Shown: in pieces, positions 1 to 6,814 of the stretch
Position numbering within the stretch: position 1 is the first letter of the stretch
Layout of the letters: every line of letters starts with the position of its first letter
Origin: a bacterium
Lineage (GTDB): Bacteria > Bdellovibrionota_C > UBA2361 > SZUA-149
Direction of reading: 5' to 3'
Length of the DNA: 8,261 bases
NCBI GenBank assembly: GCA_003230795.1
Contig: QIGM01000335.1
Location: forward strand, 1-8,261
Program-made: the position numbers and the translations under genes
Notes under the pieces: model-generated
Databases searched by the model: none
The model's input: only the letters and a program-made list of their open reading frames with translations
What the model was told of the DNA's origin: nothing

Positions 1-852
1 AGTAAGCAGCTCAAGAAGATTGCACGGGAGAGCCTTATGCCTCGTCTCGGCGAGGGGCTCTATTCTAGCGGCACCCTAAATCCTACAGGCAAGAAAGAAA
101 CTCGTGATTTCTTTCGCCGACTTCCTCGCCTCTGTGAACGTCATCGCGTCGACCGTGTCCTTATCGGCGCTACCAGCGCATTGCGCGAGGCAAGGGACGG
201 GACAGAGTTTATTAGCGAGCTTGAGCAAATTTGCGAGCACAAGGTTCGGCTTCTAAGCGGCGAGCAAGAAGCCTTACTCACTGCTCAAGGTATACTTTTG
301 AACGAAAAAAATCTCGAAGGGGAATATTTGCTCGTTGATATAGGCGGAGGCAGTACTGAAATCTCTGAACTTCGAGACAAAACTATCTCTGCTCCACGAA
401 GCATTCTTCTGGGAGCGATTAGAGAGAATCATACATTCCTCCAATGCGAAGAAGACGATTGCTCCCCTCCCTCCACGACCGCAATCAGCAACCTGCGGAA
501 ACACATTGGTACGCATCTACAAGAGCACCTGCCTGGAGTGGCATACGACAAAATTATTGGCTCAAGCGGCACGGTTCGTTCTCTCTGCAAACTGCGGGCG
601 AAAAAGAGACGTAAGGCCTCTACCCTCACTGCGAGCGAGTTAAATGAACTTACGCATCTGCTATGCACTTGCGACTTTGAAACGCGGTGCAAAATAGAAG
701 GGATAGAACGAAATCGCGCGGACATCATCGTAGCCGGAGCGATCATTCTCGAAGAAATAAGCAAGCATGTTGGCGCTTCGAGTATTCGTGCGAGTATCTT
801 CTCCCTACGCCACGGACTCTTGGATGAGGCTATTCGCGGCAGCTCAGATTAG
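1..852 (+). CDS. Ppx/GppA-family phosphatase (exopolyphosphatase / pppGpp phosphohydrolase-like), 5' end missing
   Basis: The frame is open from base 1 to the TAG at 850-852, giving 283 visible residues. The ATG at 37 is internal, because the frame stays open upstream and family-like residues (RESLMPRLGEGL) straddle it. The missing N-terminus should hold the first phosphate-binding motif of the ASKHA fold. Motifs seen, in order: GATSALREA, SGEQEA (with the acidic residue expected to be catalytic), the second phosphate-binding motif DIGGGSTE (about visible residues 113-120), GSSGTVRSL, and the C-terminal RADIIVAGAIIL and FSLRHGLL. Family members hydrolyse terminal phosphates of inorganic polyphosphate or pppGpp in the cytoplasm. 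I see no HD-type extension, so this is the short form of about 300 residues. The sequence cannot separate Ppx from GppA activity. The gene converges on the - strand block with 12 bases between stop codons and no obvious terminator. Confidence 0.93.
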   Translation, partial: SKQLKKIARESLMPRLGEGLYSSGTLNPTGKKETRDFFRRLPRLCERHRVDRVLIGATSALREARDGTEFISELEQICEHKVRLLSGEQEALLTAQGILLNEKNLEGEYLLVDIGGGSTEISELRDKTISAPRSILLGAIRENHTFLQCEEDDCSPPSTTAISNLRKHIGTHLQEHLPGVAYDKIIGSSGTVRSLCKLRAKKRRKASTLTASELNELTHLLCTCDFETRCKIEGIERNRADIIVAGAIILEEISKHVGASSIRASIFSLRHGLLDEAIRGSSD

Positions 853-864
853 GACGCTTTGGCC

Positions 865-1105
865 CTAGTTAAGAAGTTCAACACCACCGGAATAGATAGA
901 AACATACTCTGGTGCCTTCGGTAGCCGAACTTGCAGCAGATTCTCTCCTTCGTGACTGCTATTGCCCAAGCTGGTCTCAATCAAGCGGGCACCTGATTCT
1001 TCAAGCGCCGTGCCGACCTTTGCACCAGGCGAGCCAAGAAGAACGAAAGACTCAAATGTCTTGGGCAATTCCCCACTACCTCCGATAGAGCAGAAGTTCT
1101 TCATC
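865..1105 (-). pseudogene. Out-of-frame continuation of the SGNH/ILEI protein (remaining C-terminal part)
   Basis: This frame lies +1 relative to the SGNH gene and runs about 79 codons to a TAG at 867-865. It reads like protein: SIGGSGELPKTFESFVLLG, then SPGAKVGTALEESGARLIE. This fits the second half of an ILEI/PANDER domain, where FAM3 proteins have a short 'lGS' turn followed by a 'F..SWVF(I/L)G.KG' strand. The preceding gene stops just before that point. Its only ATG (1104-1102) lies inside the SGNH coding region with no visible ribosome binding site, so a separate gene is less likely than a split one. The switch must occur between the TGA at 1131-1129 in this frame and the TAG at 1078-1076 in the other. 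Possible causes are a one-base insertion, a sequencing error or, less likely, programmed +1 frameshifting. Reading through gives a protein of about 615 residues. Confidence 0.6.
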
Positions 1106-2710
1106 GGCGTTGTGTCGCCCGTCTGTCTTCACAGCAAAGGCAACAATGGGGGGCGTGCCCTCTTCATAGAATGCCTTGAGCGAAAACAAGAAGTTGTGGA
1201 GACGTTTATTTTCCTCAGCGTTTCCATACACATCGAACACAGTTGAGTGCAGTACCTTACCCGAACGCGCTCCGATAATGACTGCGTTATAACCCCGAAA
1301 GTCCTGATCATGGCGGACACCCGCAACTCTCATTTCAACCGTCCATCCATAGTCCTTACCGCCGCTCTTCAGTGAGATTGAGGTAGGTGAATGCATACCG
1401 GTGTTGCCAACGGGATAACCAGCTTTCAGATCACGAACTATCTCAGCGTGGAGAAAATAATCCGCTATCGGAGGCGCTTGAGAAAAATCTCCTAGAGGTA
1501 TTTCGAAACGTCGAAACTCGCTACTTAGCCCTGAGAACGACTGCTTCCCGTAACCATCACCACTCACAACAAGCTTCGCCGCTCCTTCCTGAAGAAACGG
1601 GACTCTAGCTTCAACCGTTAGAGAGGAATTAACGGCTGGAGCCCGCTCAAGCTGGAGGTGGACTTTTTTAACCGCTTCCGGACGAGAGTAGTCGACGTTT
1701 TTCTTATTCCATAAGGCTTCAAGCGGCTTTTTGGGCGCCGAGCGAAAGAGCTCATCATACATAGCCTCTGCAATTACGCCGTGACCCGCAGGGTTTGGAT
1801 GAATGAAATCGTAAAACAGCCATTGGTCTCGACGTTCACTCAGTGGCGTCAGGGTATCAACCAATGGAAAGCCATGATCGTTGGCGAACTGCTCCATTAC
1901 TTCTAAATAGGAATTACGCCCTCGCTCCTTCGTCCAGTCAGCGCTGCGACTTTTAGCCTCAGTAACTAACACGAGAAGAAAGCCGTGCTCCTTGCCGAGC
2001 TTCGCAATTTCCTCAAGTGCAAAATGAAACTCGCTCGGGGTCATCCTCGGACGTCGTTTTCGCTTCTTTGTAGTAGCTCGACCCAGGACCGCAGCACGTG
2101 ATGCGAGCAAATAATGTCGCGCAGCCGCATAGAGTCGGGTTCCTCGGACGAACTTAACGACTGGCATCTCCCCTATTTCCTGCAAGCGACGAGCTTCATG
2201 GTAGCCTTCCCAATCAGAGAGTCCAGGTATTGAATACCAACCAGGACTCGGTGCAGTATCGTTAAACCAACACGAAATAGTGACGATGTCGGGCTTATAC
2301 TTCAGCAGCTCTTCTTTCAGCGCAGAATAGACCTGCGTGATTCCGAATCCACCAATACCGCCGTTTAGCACTTCGTATCTTTCTCCGGGGCGACGCTCAT
2401 CAAGTAGGCGCTGTAGTTCGGCCGAGTAGGTTCGGCCAGCAAAAAGCATTGGTATGCCCATAGTGCTTGAACCGCCCATTGCAAGAATTCGAACTAAGTC
2501 TTCTGGACAATCTTTACAAGGACGCTTCCCGCGAAAGTTATGCTTTCGGTAAACGATATTTACCTGATCCTTCTCGACAAACGGTGGAGACTGCTGCGCT
2601 CGCTTCGGTAATAAGTCGGCGGGTAACACTCGAAGCAGACCCTCTGCGCCCGCAAGAGTTGCAATCACCACAAGGACGCCAAAGCCTAATGCAAGTCCAA
2701 TATCTCTCAT
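1076..2710 (-). CDS. Membrane-anchored SGNH/GDSL-fold hydrolase with C-terminal ILEI/PANDER-like domain, ended early by a frame change
   Basis: 544 residues. Residues 5-29 form a hydrophobic N-terminal anchor. An SGNH domain follows: block I is MGGSSTMG (79-85 match GDSxTxG, nucleophile probably Ser81), block II is NGGIGGFG (116-123), block III is WFND (Asn150), and block V is DFIHPNPAGH with Asp301 and His304 as the other catalytic residues. All four SGNH positions are therefore present, and an esterase or acetyl-hydrolase type activity is expected; the substrate is unknown. Residues 360-430 look like a beta-rich linker domain. From about 455 the pattern (GYNAVIIGARSGKV, VFDVYGN) resembles the ILEI/PANDER fold of FAM3 proteins. 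That domain is cut by a TAG at 1078-1076, and the missing strands appear in the next frame down to 865. The start is set by AGGAG five bases upstream and an ATGA overlap with the preceding gene, so translation is probably coupled. Confidence 0.85.
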   Translation of the reverse strand: MRDIGLALGFGVLVVIATLAGAEGLLRVLPADLLPKRAQQSPPFVEKDQVNIVYRKHNFRGKRPCKDCPEDLVRILAMGGSSTMGIPMLFAGRTYSAELQRLLDERRPGERYEVLNGGIGGFGITQVYSALKEELLKYKPDIVTISCWFNDTAPSPGWYSIPGLSDWEGYHEARRLQEIGEMPVVKFVRGTRLYAAARHYLLASRAAVLGRATTKKRKRRPRMTPSEFHFALEEIAKLGKEHGFLLVLVTEAKSRSADWTKERGRNSYLEVMEQFANDHGFPLVDTLTPLSERRDQWLFYDFIHPNPAGHGVIAEAMYDELFRSAPKKPLEALWNKKNVDYSRPEAVKKVHLQLERAPAVNSSLTVEARVPFLQEGAAKLVVSGDGYGKQSFSGLSSEFRRFEIPLGDFSQAPPIADYFLHAEIVRDLKAGYPVGNTGMHSPTSISLKSGGKDYGWTVEMRVAGVRHDQDFRGYNAVIIGARSGKVLHSTVFDVYGNAEENKRLHNFLFSLKAFYEEGTPPIVAFAVKTDGRHNADEELLLYRR

Positions 2711-2720
2711 TGGTTCTCCT
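2707..2720 (-). promoter_or_regulatory. Shine-Dalgarno and ATGA stop/start overlap for the SGNH gene
   Basis: On the - strand AGGAG (2720-2716) stands five bases before ATG (2710-2708). The upstream gene's TGA (2709-2707) overlaps that ATG as ATGA. This fixes the SGNH start and implies translational coupling of the two genes. Confidence 0.85.
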
Positions 2721-3582
2721 CAACACTCACCAAGCCGGAAACGCGCACAGCACTTCTCGCCCCATCTTTACCCAGCTTCGAACCTCGGACTTCGAGCGAT
2801 TCTATCGTAATAGGATGCCAATCCACGTTAAGACTAAAAAGTCCTCGCGAAAGGTTCTCCCCTGCAATACGTCCCTGGCGTTTACCGTCGATACTTACGC
2901 GTGCCTCTTTCTCGGAGACTTCAAGCTTAAGCTCATGAATTTGACCTGAGACAATCGAGTAAGCGGCATCATCAAGTCGCAAGGAACGAAGATGCGAACG
3001 GTAATAGAATCCACTTGGATAGAGTGGAGAGAAGGACAGACGGAACACGTAGGATGAATCTTCCGGCGGCCGCTCTCCAGGCAGCCCCATGCGAAAATCT
3101 CCGTTAAATTCCAGATCGAGGAGAGGAGAATGCAGCGACGGGGCTTCGAGCATTTGATGCTGACTTGCTGGATCAAATCGAAAGCGAATCACAACCTGCT
3201 CTAAGCGAAAGTTTCCATCGTCTGATTCCTTAAGATAAAATGGACGAATTGGGACCAGTCGACGATTATCGGTTTGATCAATTCGTCTGAATGCCCAATG
3301 CCGCGGATCAAGTGGCGCCATCCTCAGACCGTGGTAACGAAGCTTCCAGCGTTCCTTCTTGGTCAATTCCGATGGTGCTCGACTGTAGAGCGCAGTATCA
3401 ACTGGCGGAGTGTGCAGGACTTCGTCCGAGGCTAACTTAGCAGACTTCGCATTGTCTGAAGTCAGACGCGCTCGACTCTCATTTGCCTTAGCGGGCCCAA
3501 CAAATAGGAAAACGACCAACACAACGAAGGTGAAAAATTTCGCAGCTAAAAACTTCTGGAAGTGGTGTGTACGTTCAGACAT
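2707..3582 (-). CDS. Exported protein with probable concanavalin-like beta-sandwich domain, function unknown
   Basis: 291 residues. The N-terminus is a signal peptide: basic start, hydrophobic core at about 15-29 (FFTFVVLVVFLFVGP) and a likely signal peptidase I site after AKA (residue 33). The mature protein begins with a polar segment (34-90), then a basic stretch with RWKLRYHGLRMAP. From about 120 to 275 the alternating pattern (VVIRFRFD, DLEFNGDFRMG, YVFRLSFSPL, GQIHELKLEVSEKEARVSID, RGLFSLNVDW, ITIESLEVRG) resembles the LamG / 3-keto-disaccharide-hydrolase-like jelly-roll ending, in which a small 'G' ligand appears in a buffer strand before the last two strands. No catalytic residues can be assigned. 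It overlaps the SGNH gene by four bases, so the two products probably work together outside the cytoplasm. No strong Shine-Dalgarno precedes the ATG at 3582; another ATG four bases upstream is out of frame. The fold call is inference from the strand pattern. Confidence 0.75.
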   Translation of the reverse strand: MSERTHHFQKFLAAKFFTFVVLVVFLFVGPAKANESRARLTSDNAKSAKLASDEVLHTPPVDTALYSRAPSELTKKERWKLRYHGLRMAPLDPRHWAFRRIDQTDNRRLVPIRPFYLKESDDGNFRLEQVVIRFRFDPASQHQMLEAPSLHSPLLDLEFNGDFRMGLPGERPPEDSSYVFRLSFSPLYPSGFYYRSHLRSLRLDDAAYSIVSGQIHELKLEVSEKEARVSIDGKRQGRIAGENLSRGLFSLNVDWHPITIESLEVRGSKLGKDGARSAVRVSGLVSVEENQ

Positions 3583-3676
3583 TCATTCAAACCGGTAAGG
3601 CATATATTTTGGGCGAACGACAGAACTACCTCAAGAAGAAGGAATGTTCAATGTCCGAGGAGAGAGCAAGACTCGC

Positions 3677-3973
3677 TTACTCCTCACGCTCTTTTCGAGC
3701 AAGATTCTCGTATTTCTGGCGCCCACGGAAAAAACTAATCGCCCCTACAATAAAAACGATTGCACCGCTCACCACTATTACTCCTCCAATAAGACTCAGC
3801 ACATCGCTGGTGAAGAATTTCACTAAGGAGACGCCTGTAACAATTAAGGCTAGCCCAGTATTGACGTAAGAGAGGAAAGTTCGCTCATTTGCGAGAATCG
3901 TTCGATCAATCGCCAGATAATCGCGTAGCGTAAGCTCGTCTTTGAGGAATCGGCTATACGGGGATCGTTTCAC
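3677..3973 (-). CDS. DUF202 (YidH-type) small inner-membrane protein
   Basis: 98 residues. The N-terminal segment carries the DUF202 signature: LAIDRTILANERTFLSYVNT (residues 20-39), with the paired RT motifs immediately before the first membrane helix. Two hydrophobic helices follow (about 34-54 and 57-81), and the tail is strongly charged (RGRQKYENLARKEREE), suggesting a cytoplasmic C-terminus. Family members are two- or three-helix membrane proteins of uncertain function. The start is GTG (3973-3971), chosen because GAGGAG (3987-3982) lies eight bases upstream; an ATG just upstream is in another frame. It follows recR by 47 bases on the same strand and is probably co-transcribed with it. 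94 bases separate it from the next gene, with no clear terminator between. Confidence 0.88.
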   Translation of the reverse strand: MKRSPYSRFLKDELTLRDYLAIDRTILANERTFLSYVNTGLALIVTGVSLVKFFTSDVLSLIGGVIVVSGAIVFIVGAISFFRGRQKYENLARKEREE

Positions 3974-3994
3974 TACGGTTTCTCCTCATTCGAA

Positions 3995-4009
3995 GACGAC
4001 AGCGTCGTC
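3995..4009 (-). repeat. Short perfect hairpin between recR and the DUF202 gene
   Basis: GACGAC (3995-4000) and GTCGTC (4004-4009) form a six-base-pair stem with a three-base loop, 12 bases past the recR stop. No U-rich tract follows on the - strand, so it is not a standard terminator. It could be an RNA stability or processing element, or chance. Confidence 0.35.
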
Positions 4010-4020
4010 ACTACTGCTGA

Positions 4021-4662
4021 TTAGAGAGAGCGACGTCCTTCCATAGAAAGGTTCAACGTCAACTCATCGGCGTATTCAAGCTCACCACCCTTAGGGATAC
4101 CCTGAGCAATTCTTGTCACCTTCACGCCAAGCTCTTCAACCAAGCCCGCAACGTACAAAGCGGTCGCGTCTCCTTCCACTGTGGTGCTGGTTGCAAGAAT
4201 TACTTCTTGGAGTGGAAGCTTTAGCGGGTCTCGTTCTGCTGCCAGAGTAGACTCATCTAATTGCAGGCGACGAAGTAATTCTGAAATCTTTGTATGTTCA
4301 GGGCCAATTCCTTTGAGAGGTGACCACACACCGTGAAGGACATGATAGATTCCGCGAAACCCACCGCTCTTCTCGAGCGCAATAACATCAGCCGGCTTCT
4401 CGACCACGCAAAGCACATCATGGGCACGACGCACATCTTGGCAAAGTGGGCAGATGGGAGATTCTGAGATGAAATAACAAACAGTGCAGAGCGACACTCG
4501 TTCTACTGCTTCACGGATAGCTTCTGCAAGATCGTTACTTGCCGATGTGTCGCCCGTCAAAAGATGATATGCCAAACGACCAGCACTCTTTTCACCTATA
4601 GAAGGTAACTTAGAGAGCTCATTAATGAGCCGGCGCATGGTCGCGGGATAAATAGAGGACAT
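4021..4662 (-). CDS. recR: Recombination mediator protein RecR
   Basis: 213 residues, slightly longer than the usual 198-201. RecR with RecO (and RecF) loads RecA onto SSB-coated gaps during recombinational repair in the cytoplasm. Domains in order: N-terminal helix-hairpin-helix (LSKLPSIGEKSAGRLAYHLL, about 16-35), a four-cysteine zinc finger (C59, C62, C71, C74), a Toprim domain starting at LCVVEKPADVIALE (84-97), then VILATSTTVEGDATALY (154-170) and the hallmark RIAQGIPKGGELEYADELTL (184-203). The extra length is an insertion of about 14 residues (near 135-150) between HGVWSPLKGIGP and the ILAT motif, in a loop of the Toprim region. The start at 4662 fits family N-termini (IYPATMRRLINELSKLP), but there is no good Shine-Dalgarno, and the ATG lies inside one arm of a 16-bp inverted repeat. 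It is downstream of dnaX without the commonly intervening ybaB. Confidence 0.97.
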   Translation of the reverse strand: MSSIYPATMRRLINELSKLPSIGEKSAGRLAYHLLTGDTSASNDLAEAIREAVERVSLCTVCYFISESPICPLCQDVRRAHDVLCVVEKPADVIALEKSGGFRGIYHVLHGVWSPLKGIGPEHTKISELLRRLQLDESTLAAERDPLKLPLQEVILATSTTVEGDATALYVAGLVEELGVKVTRIAQGIPKGGELEYADELTLNLSMEGRRSL

Positions 4663-4729
4663 AAATACTACTTACAGTATGAAATTTTATTTTTCCAATC
4701 AATGACCATTGCGAGTAGTATTTATGTCC
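4657..4729. repeat. Perfect 16-bp inverted repeat spanning the recR start codon
   Basis: The arms are GGACATAAATACTACT (4657-4672) and AGTAGTATTTATGTCC (4714-4729), exact reverse complements 41 bases apart. In the dnaX-recR transcript (- strand) the second arm to be made contains the ten bases before the recR ATG, the ATG itself (4662-4660) and the next codon, so folding would bury the whole recR initiation site. The loop is A/T-rich and holds a near-palindrome CAATGACCATTG (4700-4711). Directly outside the right arm is a C-run/G-run (CCCC, TTTTCT, GGGGGG at 4728-4743) able to make a further short hairpin. There is no flanking target duplication or transposase. A translational control element is one reading; a local inverted duplication is another. 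Confidence 0.8.
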
Positions 4730-4787
4730 CCTTTTCTGGGGGGAACGTTCAATCGTCACGCAGGTTTTTATTTATTGCTAGCATAGC

Positions 4788-6761
4788 CTAATTTCGTGAC
4801 TTTGCTGCAAGCGGCTCTACGCGCTCAACTTTACTTCCAGCAAAAACGCTAAGTGCTGCCTTGACCAACTCTCCCGAACGAGCTTCATCTTCCACGCGTT
4901 TGCGTTTGATGAGATCTTGCTCAACCTCTTGGGCGGCGACAGATCCCGGAATAAGTGTCCTCGCTTTCCTGACGCCCCGATTCCTAAGGCTCCCGGCAGC
5001 AGGTCGTCCAGAGCCTCCTTTCGCAGATTCGCTTTGGCCGCCGTTTGAAAAGCCTTTTCGCCCCGAGGGGACGCTTGCGGAACCTTTGGCTGCAATCACC
5101 TCATGCTCAATTAGCTTTATATCCCACTGTTCAAGACCCGAATAGCTGAAAAGACAGGCGCGCAATAGACGATCGGTCTCAACATCGCGAAGCGATTCCA
5201 AGTCAAAGTTCGCAGCCTCGATATTGAGCTTCCCTCGGACGAATACGTTTGGCGACACCCGCTTCAAAAACGTATCTAGAATTATCGCATTTCGAGACTT
5301 CACATGAGCGAGAAAGGCCTGCCATGAAGGATTGAAGGGTTCTTCCTCAGGCTCAGTTACTAACACTTCAGGCTTTGGGACCCCCGATGTCTCAGCAGAT
5401 TGGTTCGAACGCTCGGGTTCTGGATTGGCTATTGCTACCGGTGTCGCAGTTTCCGCGACAGGGTTCATCGCGGGCTTCGCACTTGGAGCAGCCGCGCGAG
5501 GCGTCGAGCGACTCCCCACAGAAAAACCACCCGCGGAAGAACCTTTGATTTCGCTTAGTATTTGAGGCAGAGGACGAAGGGACTGCAAGGTCGCCATCTT
5601 CGCAACCCCGGCTTCGAGAACAAACCGAGAAAAGTTACTTCGTAAAGACTGCTCCGCTGTTTTCTCCGCGATATCAAAAAGTCGCTGGAGTTCAAAGCCT
5701 GTAGTAGCAGAGACTTGCTCTTGCAACTCTTTAAATTCACCACCGGTAAGCTCTAAGATACCAGCAAGGCGTTTAGGATCGCTGCGAGGATTCGACTCAA
5801 GCGATGTGCCAAGAACTAAGAGAGAACGCCAGTGCGTAATGAAGTCCGCGACAAAGGAACGCACGTCAATGCTTTGAGCAAAGGCCTCATCAAGCAAGTC
5901 GAAACACTTTTCTGGTTCTTTGGCGAAAACCGCCGCACTTAACTTAAAGAAATATCCCTGATCAACGACACCGAACACCTTCTGCGCGACGTCTAGCGTG
6001 ATTCGCTCATATGAGAAGCCGATAAGACGATCCAGCATGGACTGCGCGTCGCGCATTCCGCCCTGCGAACGTCGAGCAATGAACATACAGACATCTTCTT
6101 CGATTTCCACGCTCTCTGCTTTAGCAATCTCAAGCAGGCGATCACGAATTACTTCCGTAGAAATCCTGCGAAAGTCGTGTCTTTGACAGCGAGAAATAAC
6201 AGTATCTGGAATCTTATGCGGCTCTGTCGTCGCAAAGATAAAGATAGTATTTGGTGGTGGTTCCTCTAGACTCTTCAGCAACGCGTTGAACGCAGCAACT
6301 GAGAGCATATGAACTTCATCGATGATGTAAATTTTGTAACTGGAGCCTGGAGGAGGTAGAGAGCGCAGCGACTCGATTAGTTCTCTAACATTATCGACGC
6401 TGTTATTTGAGGCACCGTCAATTTCCCAAACGGCAATGCTCGCCGAGCGCGCAATCTCCTTGCAGTTCGCACAATCACCGCAAGGCTCAACGCTCTTCCA
6501 GTTTTCACTTGAGTCCGCAGAAGAGCTCCCCGAATGTGGAAGACCCGGATCTGGTAGGCTGCGCCCGGTGCAATTTAGAGCACGAGCAAGAACTCTAGCC
6601 GAAGTAGTCTTACCCACACCTCGAGGACCAGTGAAGAGAAATGAATGTGAAACTTTTTCTCTGAGTATCGCGTTCGCAAGTGCGCGAGTGATGTGCTCCT
6701 GTCCGACGATAGACTCAAATGTCTGGGGACGAAACTTCCGCGCCAGGACAAGATAGGACAT
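4788..6761 (-). CDS. dnaX: DNA polymerase III gamma/tau subunit (clamp loader ATPase)
   Basis: 657 residues. This is the motor of the clamp loader, which opens and loads the beta sliding clamp and couples the polymerase cores. The N-terminal AAA+ domain holds YLVLARKFRPQTFESIVGQE (3-22), Walker A GPRGVGKTT (45-53), a zinc module with C64, C94, C97 and C100, Walker B YIIDEVHML (145-153), sensor 1 IFATTEPHKIP (175-185) and the arginine finger in SRCQ (190-193). The spacing from the first to the second zinc cysteine is 30 rather than the 9 of the E. coli protein, so a Ser/Pro-rich stretch of about 21 residues has been inserted there. A Pro/Ala-rich linker (about 405-465) leads to a tau-type C-terminal region and a basic Lys/Arg tail. 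The start at 6761 has AGGA about eight bases upstream. I see no credible A-rich slippery site for a separate gamma form. It lies behind ffs on the same strand. Confidence 0.97.
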   Translation of the reverse strand: MSYLVLARKFRPQTFESIVGQEHITRALANAILREKVSHSFLFTGPRGVGKTTSARVLARALNCTGRSLPDPGLPHSGSSSADSSENWKSVEPCGDCANCKEIARSASIAVWEIDGASNNSVDNVRELIESLRSLPPPGSSYKIYIIDEVHMLSVAAFNALLKSLEEPPPNTIFIFATTEPHKIPDTVISRCQRHDFRRISTEVIRDRLLEIAKAESVEIEEDVCMFIARRSQGGMRDAQSMLDRLIGFSYERITLDVAQKVFGVVDQGYFFKLSAAVFAKEPEKCFDLLDEAFAQSIDVRSFVADFITHWRSLLVLGTSLESNPRSDPKRLAGILELTGGEFKELQEQVSATTGFELQRLFDIAEKTAEQSLRSNFSRFVLEAGVAKMATLQSLRPLPQILSEIKGSSAGGFSVGSRSTPRAAAPSAKPAMNPVAETATPVAIANPEPERSNQSAETSGVPKPEVLVTEPEEEPFNPSWQAFLAHVKSRNAIILDTFLKRVSPNVFVRGKLNIEAANFDLESLRDVETDRLLRACLFSYSGLEQWDIKLIEHEVIAAKGSASVPSGRKGFSNGGQSESAKGGSGRPAAGSLRNRGVRKARTLIPGSVAAQEVEQDLIKRKRVEDEARSGELVKAALSVFAGSKVERVEPLAAKSRN

Positions 6762-6802
6762 GGATACAATCCTGTTAGGTAGAAATAGACCGAAAAAGTG
6801 CC

Positions 6803-6814
6803 AAAAAAGTGGCC
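6803..6814 (-). terminator. Intrinsic terminator of the SRP RNA gene
   Basis: The closing stem of the SRP RNA ends in GGCC (6814-6811) and is followed on the - strand by AC and six T (6808-6803). A second GGCAC plus five-T tract follows at once (6801-6792), so there are two successive U-runs. Part of the transcription may read through into dnaX, for which I find no convincing separate promoter. Confidence 0.6.

Noticed and set aside
429..764. 111-codon open frame on the - strand
   Set aside because: It is antisense to the strongly supported Ppx/GppA coding region.
962..1246. 94-codon open frame on the + strand near the frame change
   Set aside because: It is antisense to the ILEI-like region. 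The - strand frames carry family-like patterns; this one does not.
2467..2949. 160-codon open frame on the + strand
   Set aside because: It lies antisense across the SGNH gene start and the preceding gene, both of which have protein motifs, a signal peptide and a ribosome site. Its own product has no recognisable features.
4657..4746. Mini transposable element (MITE) explanation of the 16-bp inverted repeat
   Set aside because: The flanks show no target-site duplication, the element would be only 73 bases, and one arm is part of recR itself.
6651..6660. A-rich run on the - strand in dnaX as a slippery site for a gamma form
   Set aside because: Only five A in a row occur, at residues 34-36, before Walker A. 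A frameshift there could not make a working gamma subunit.
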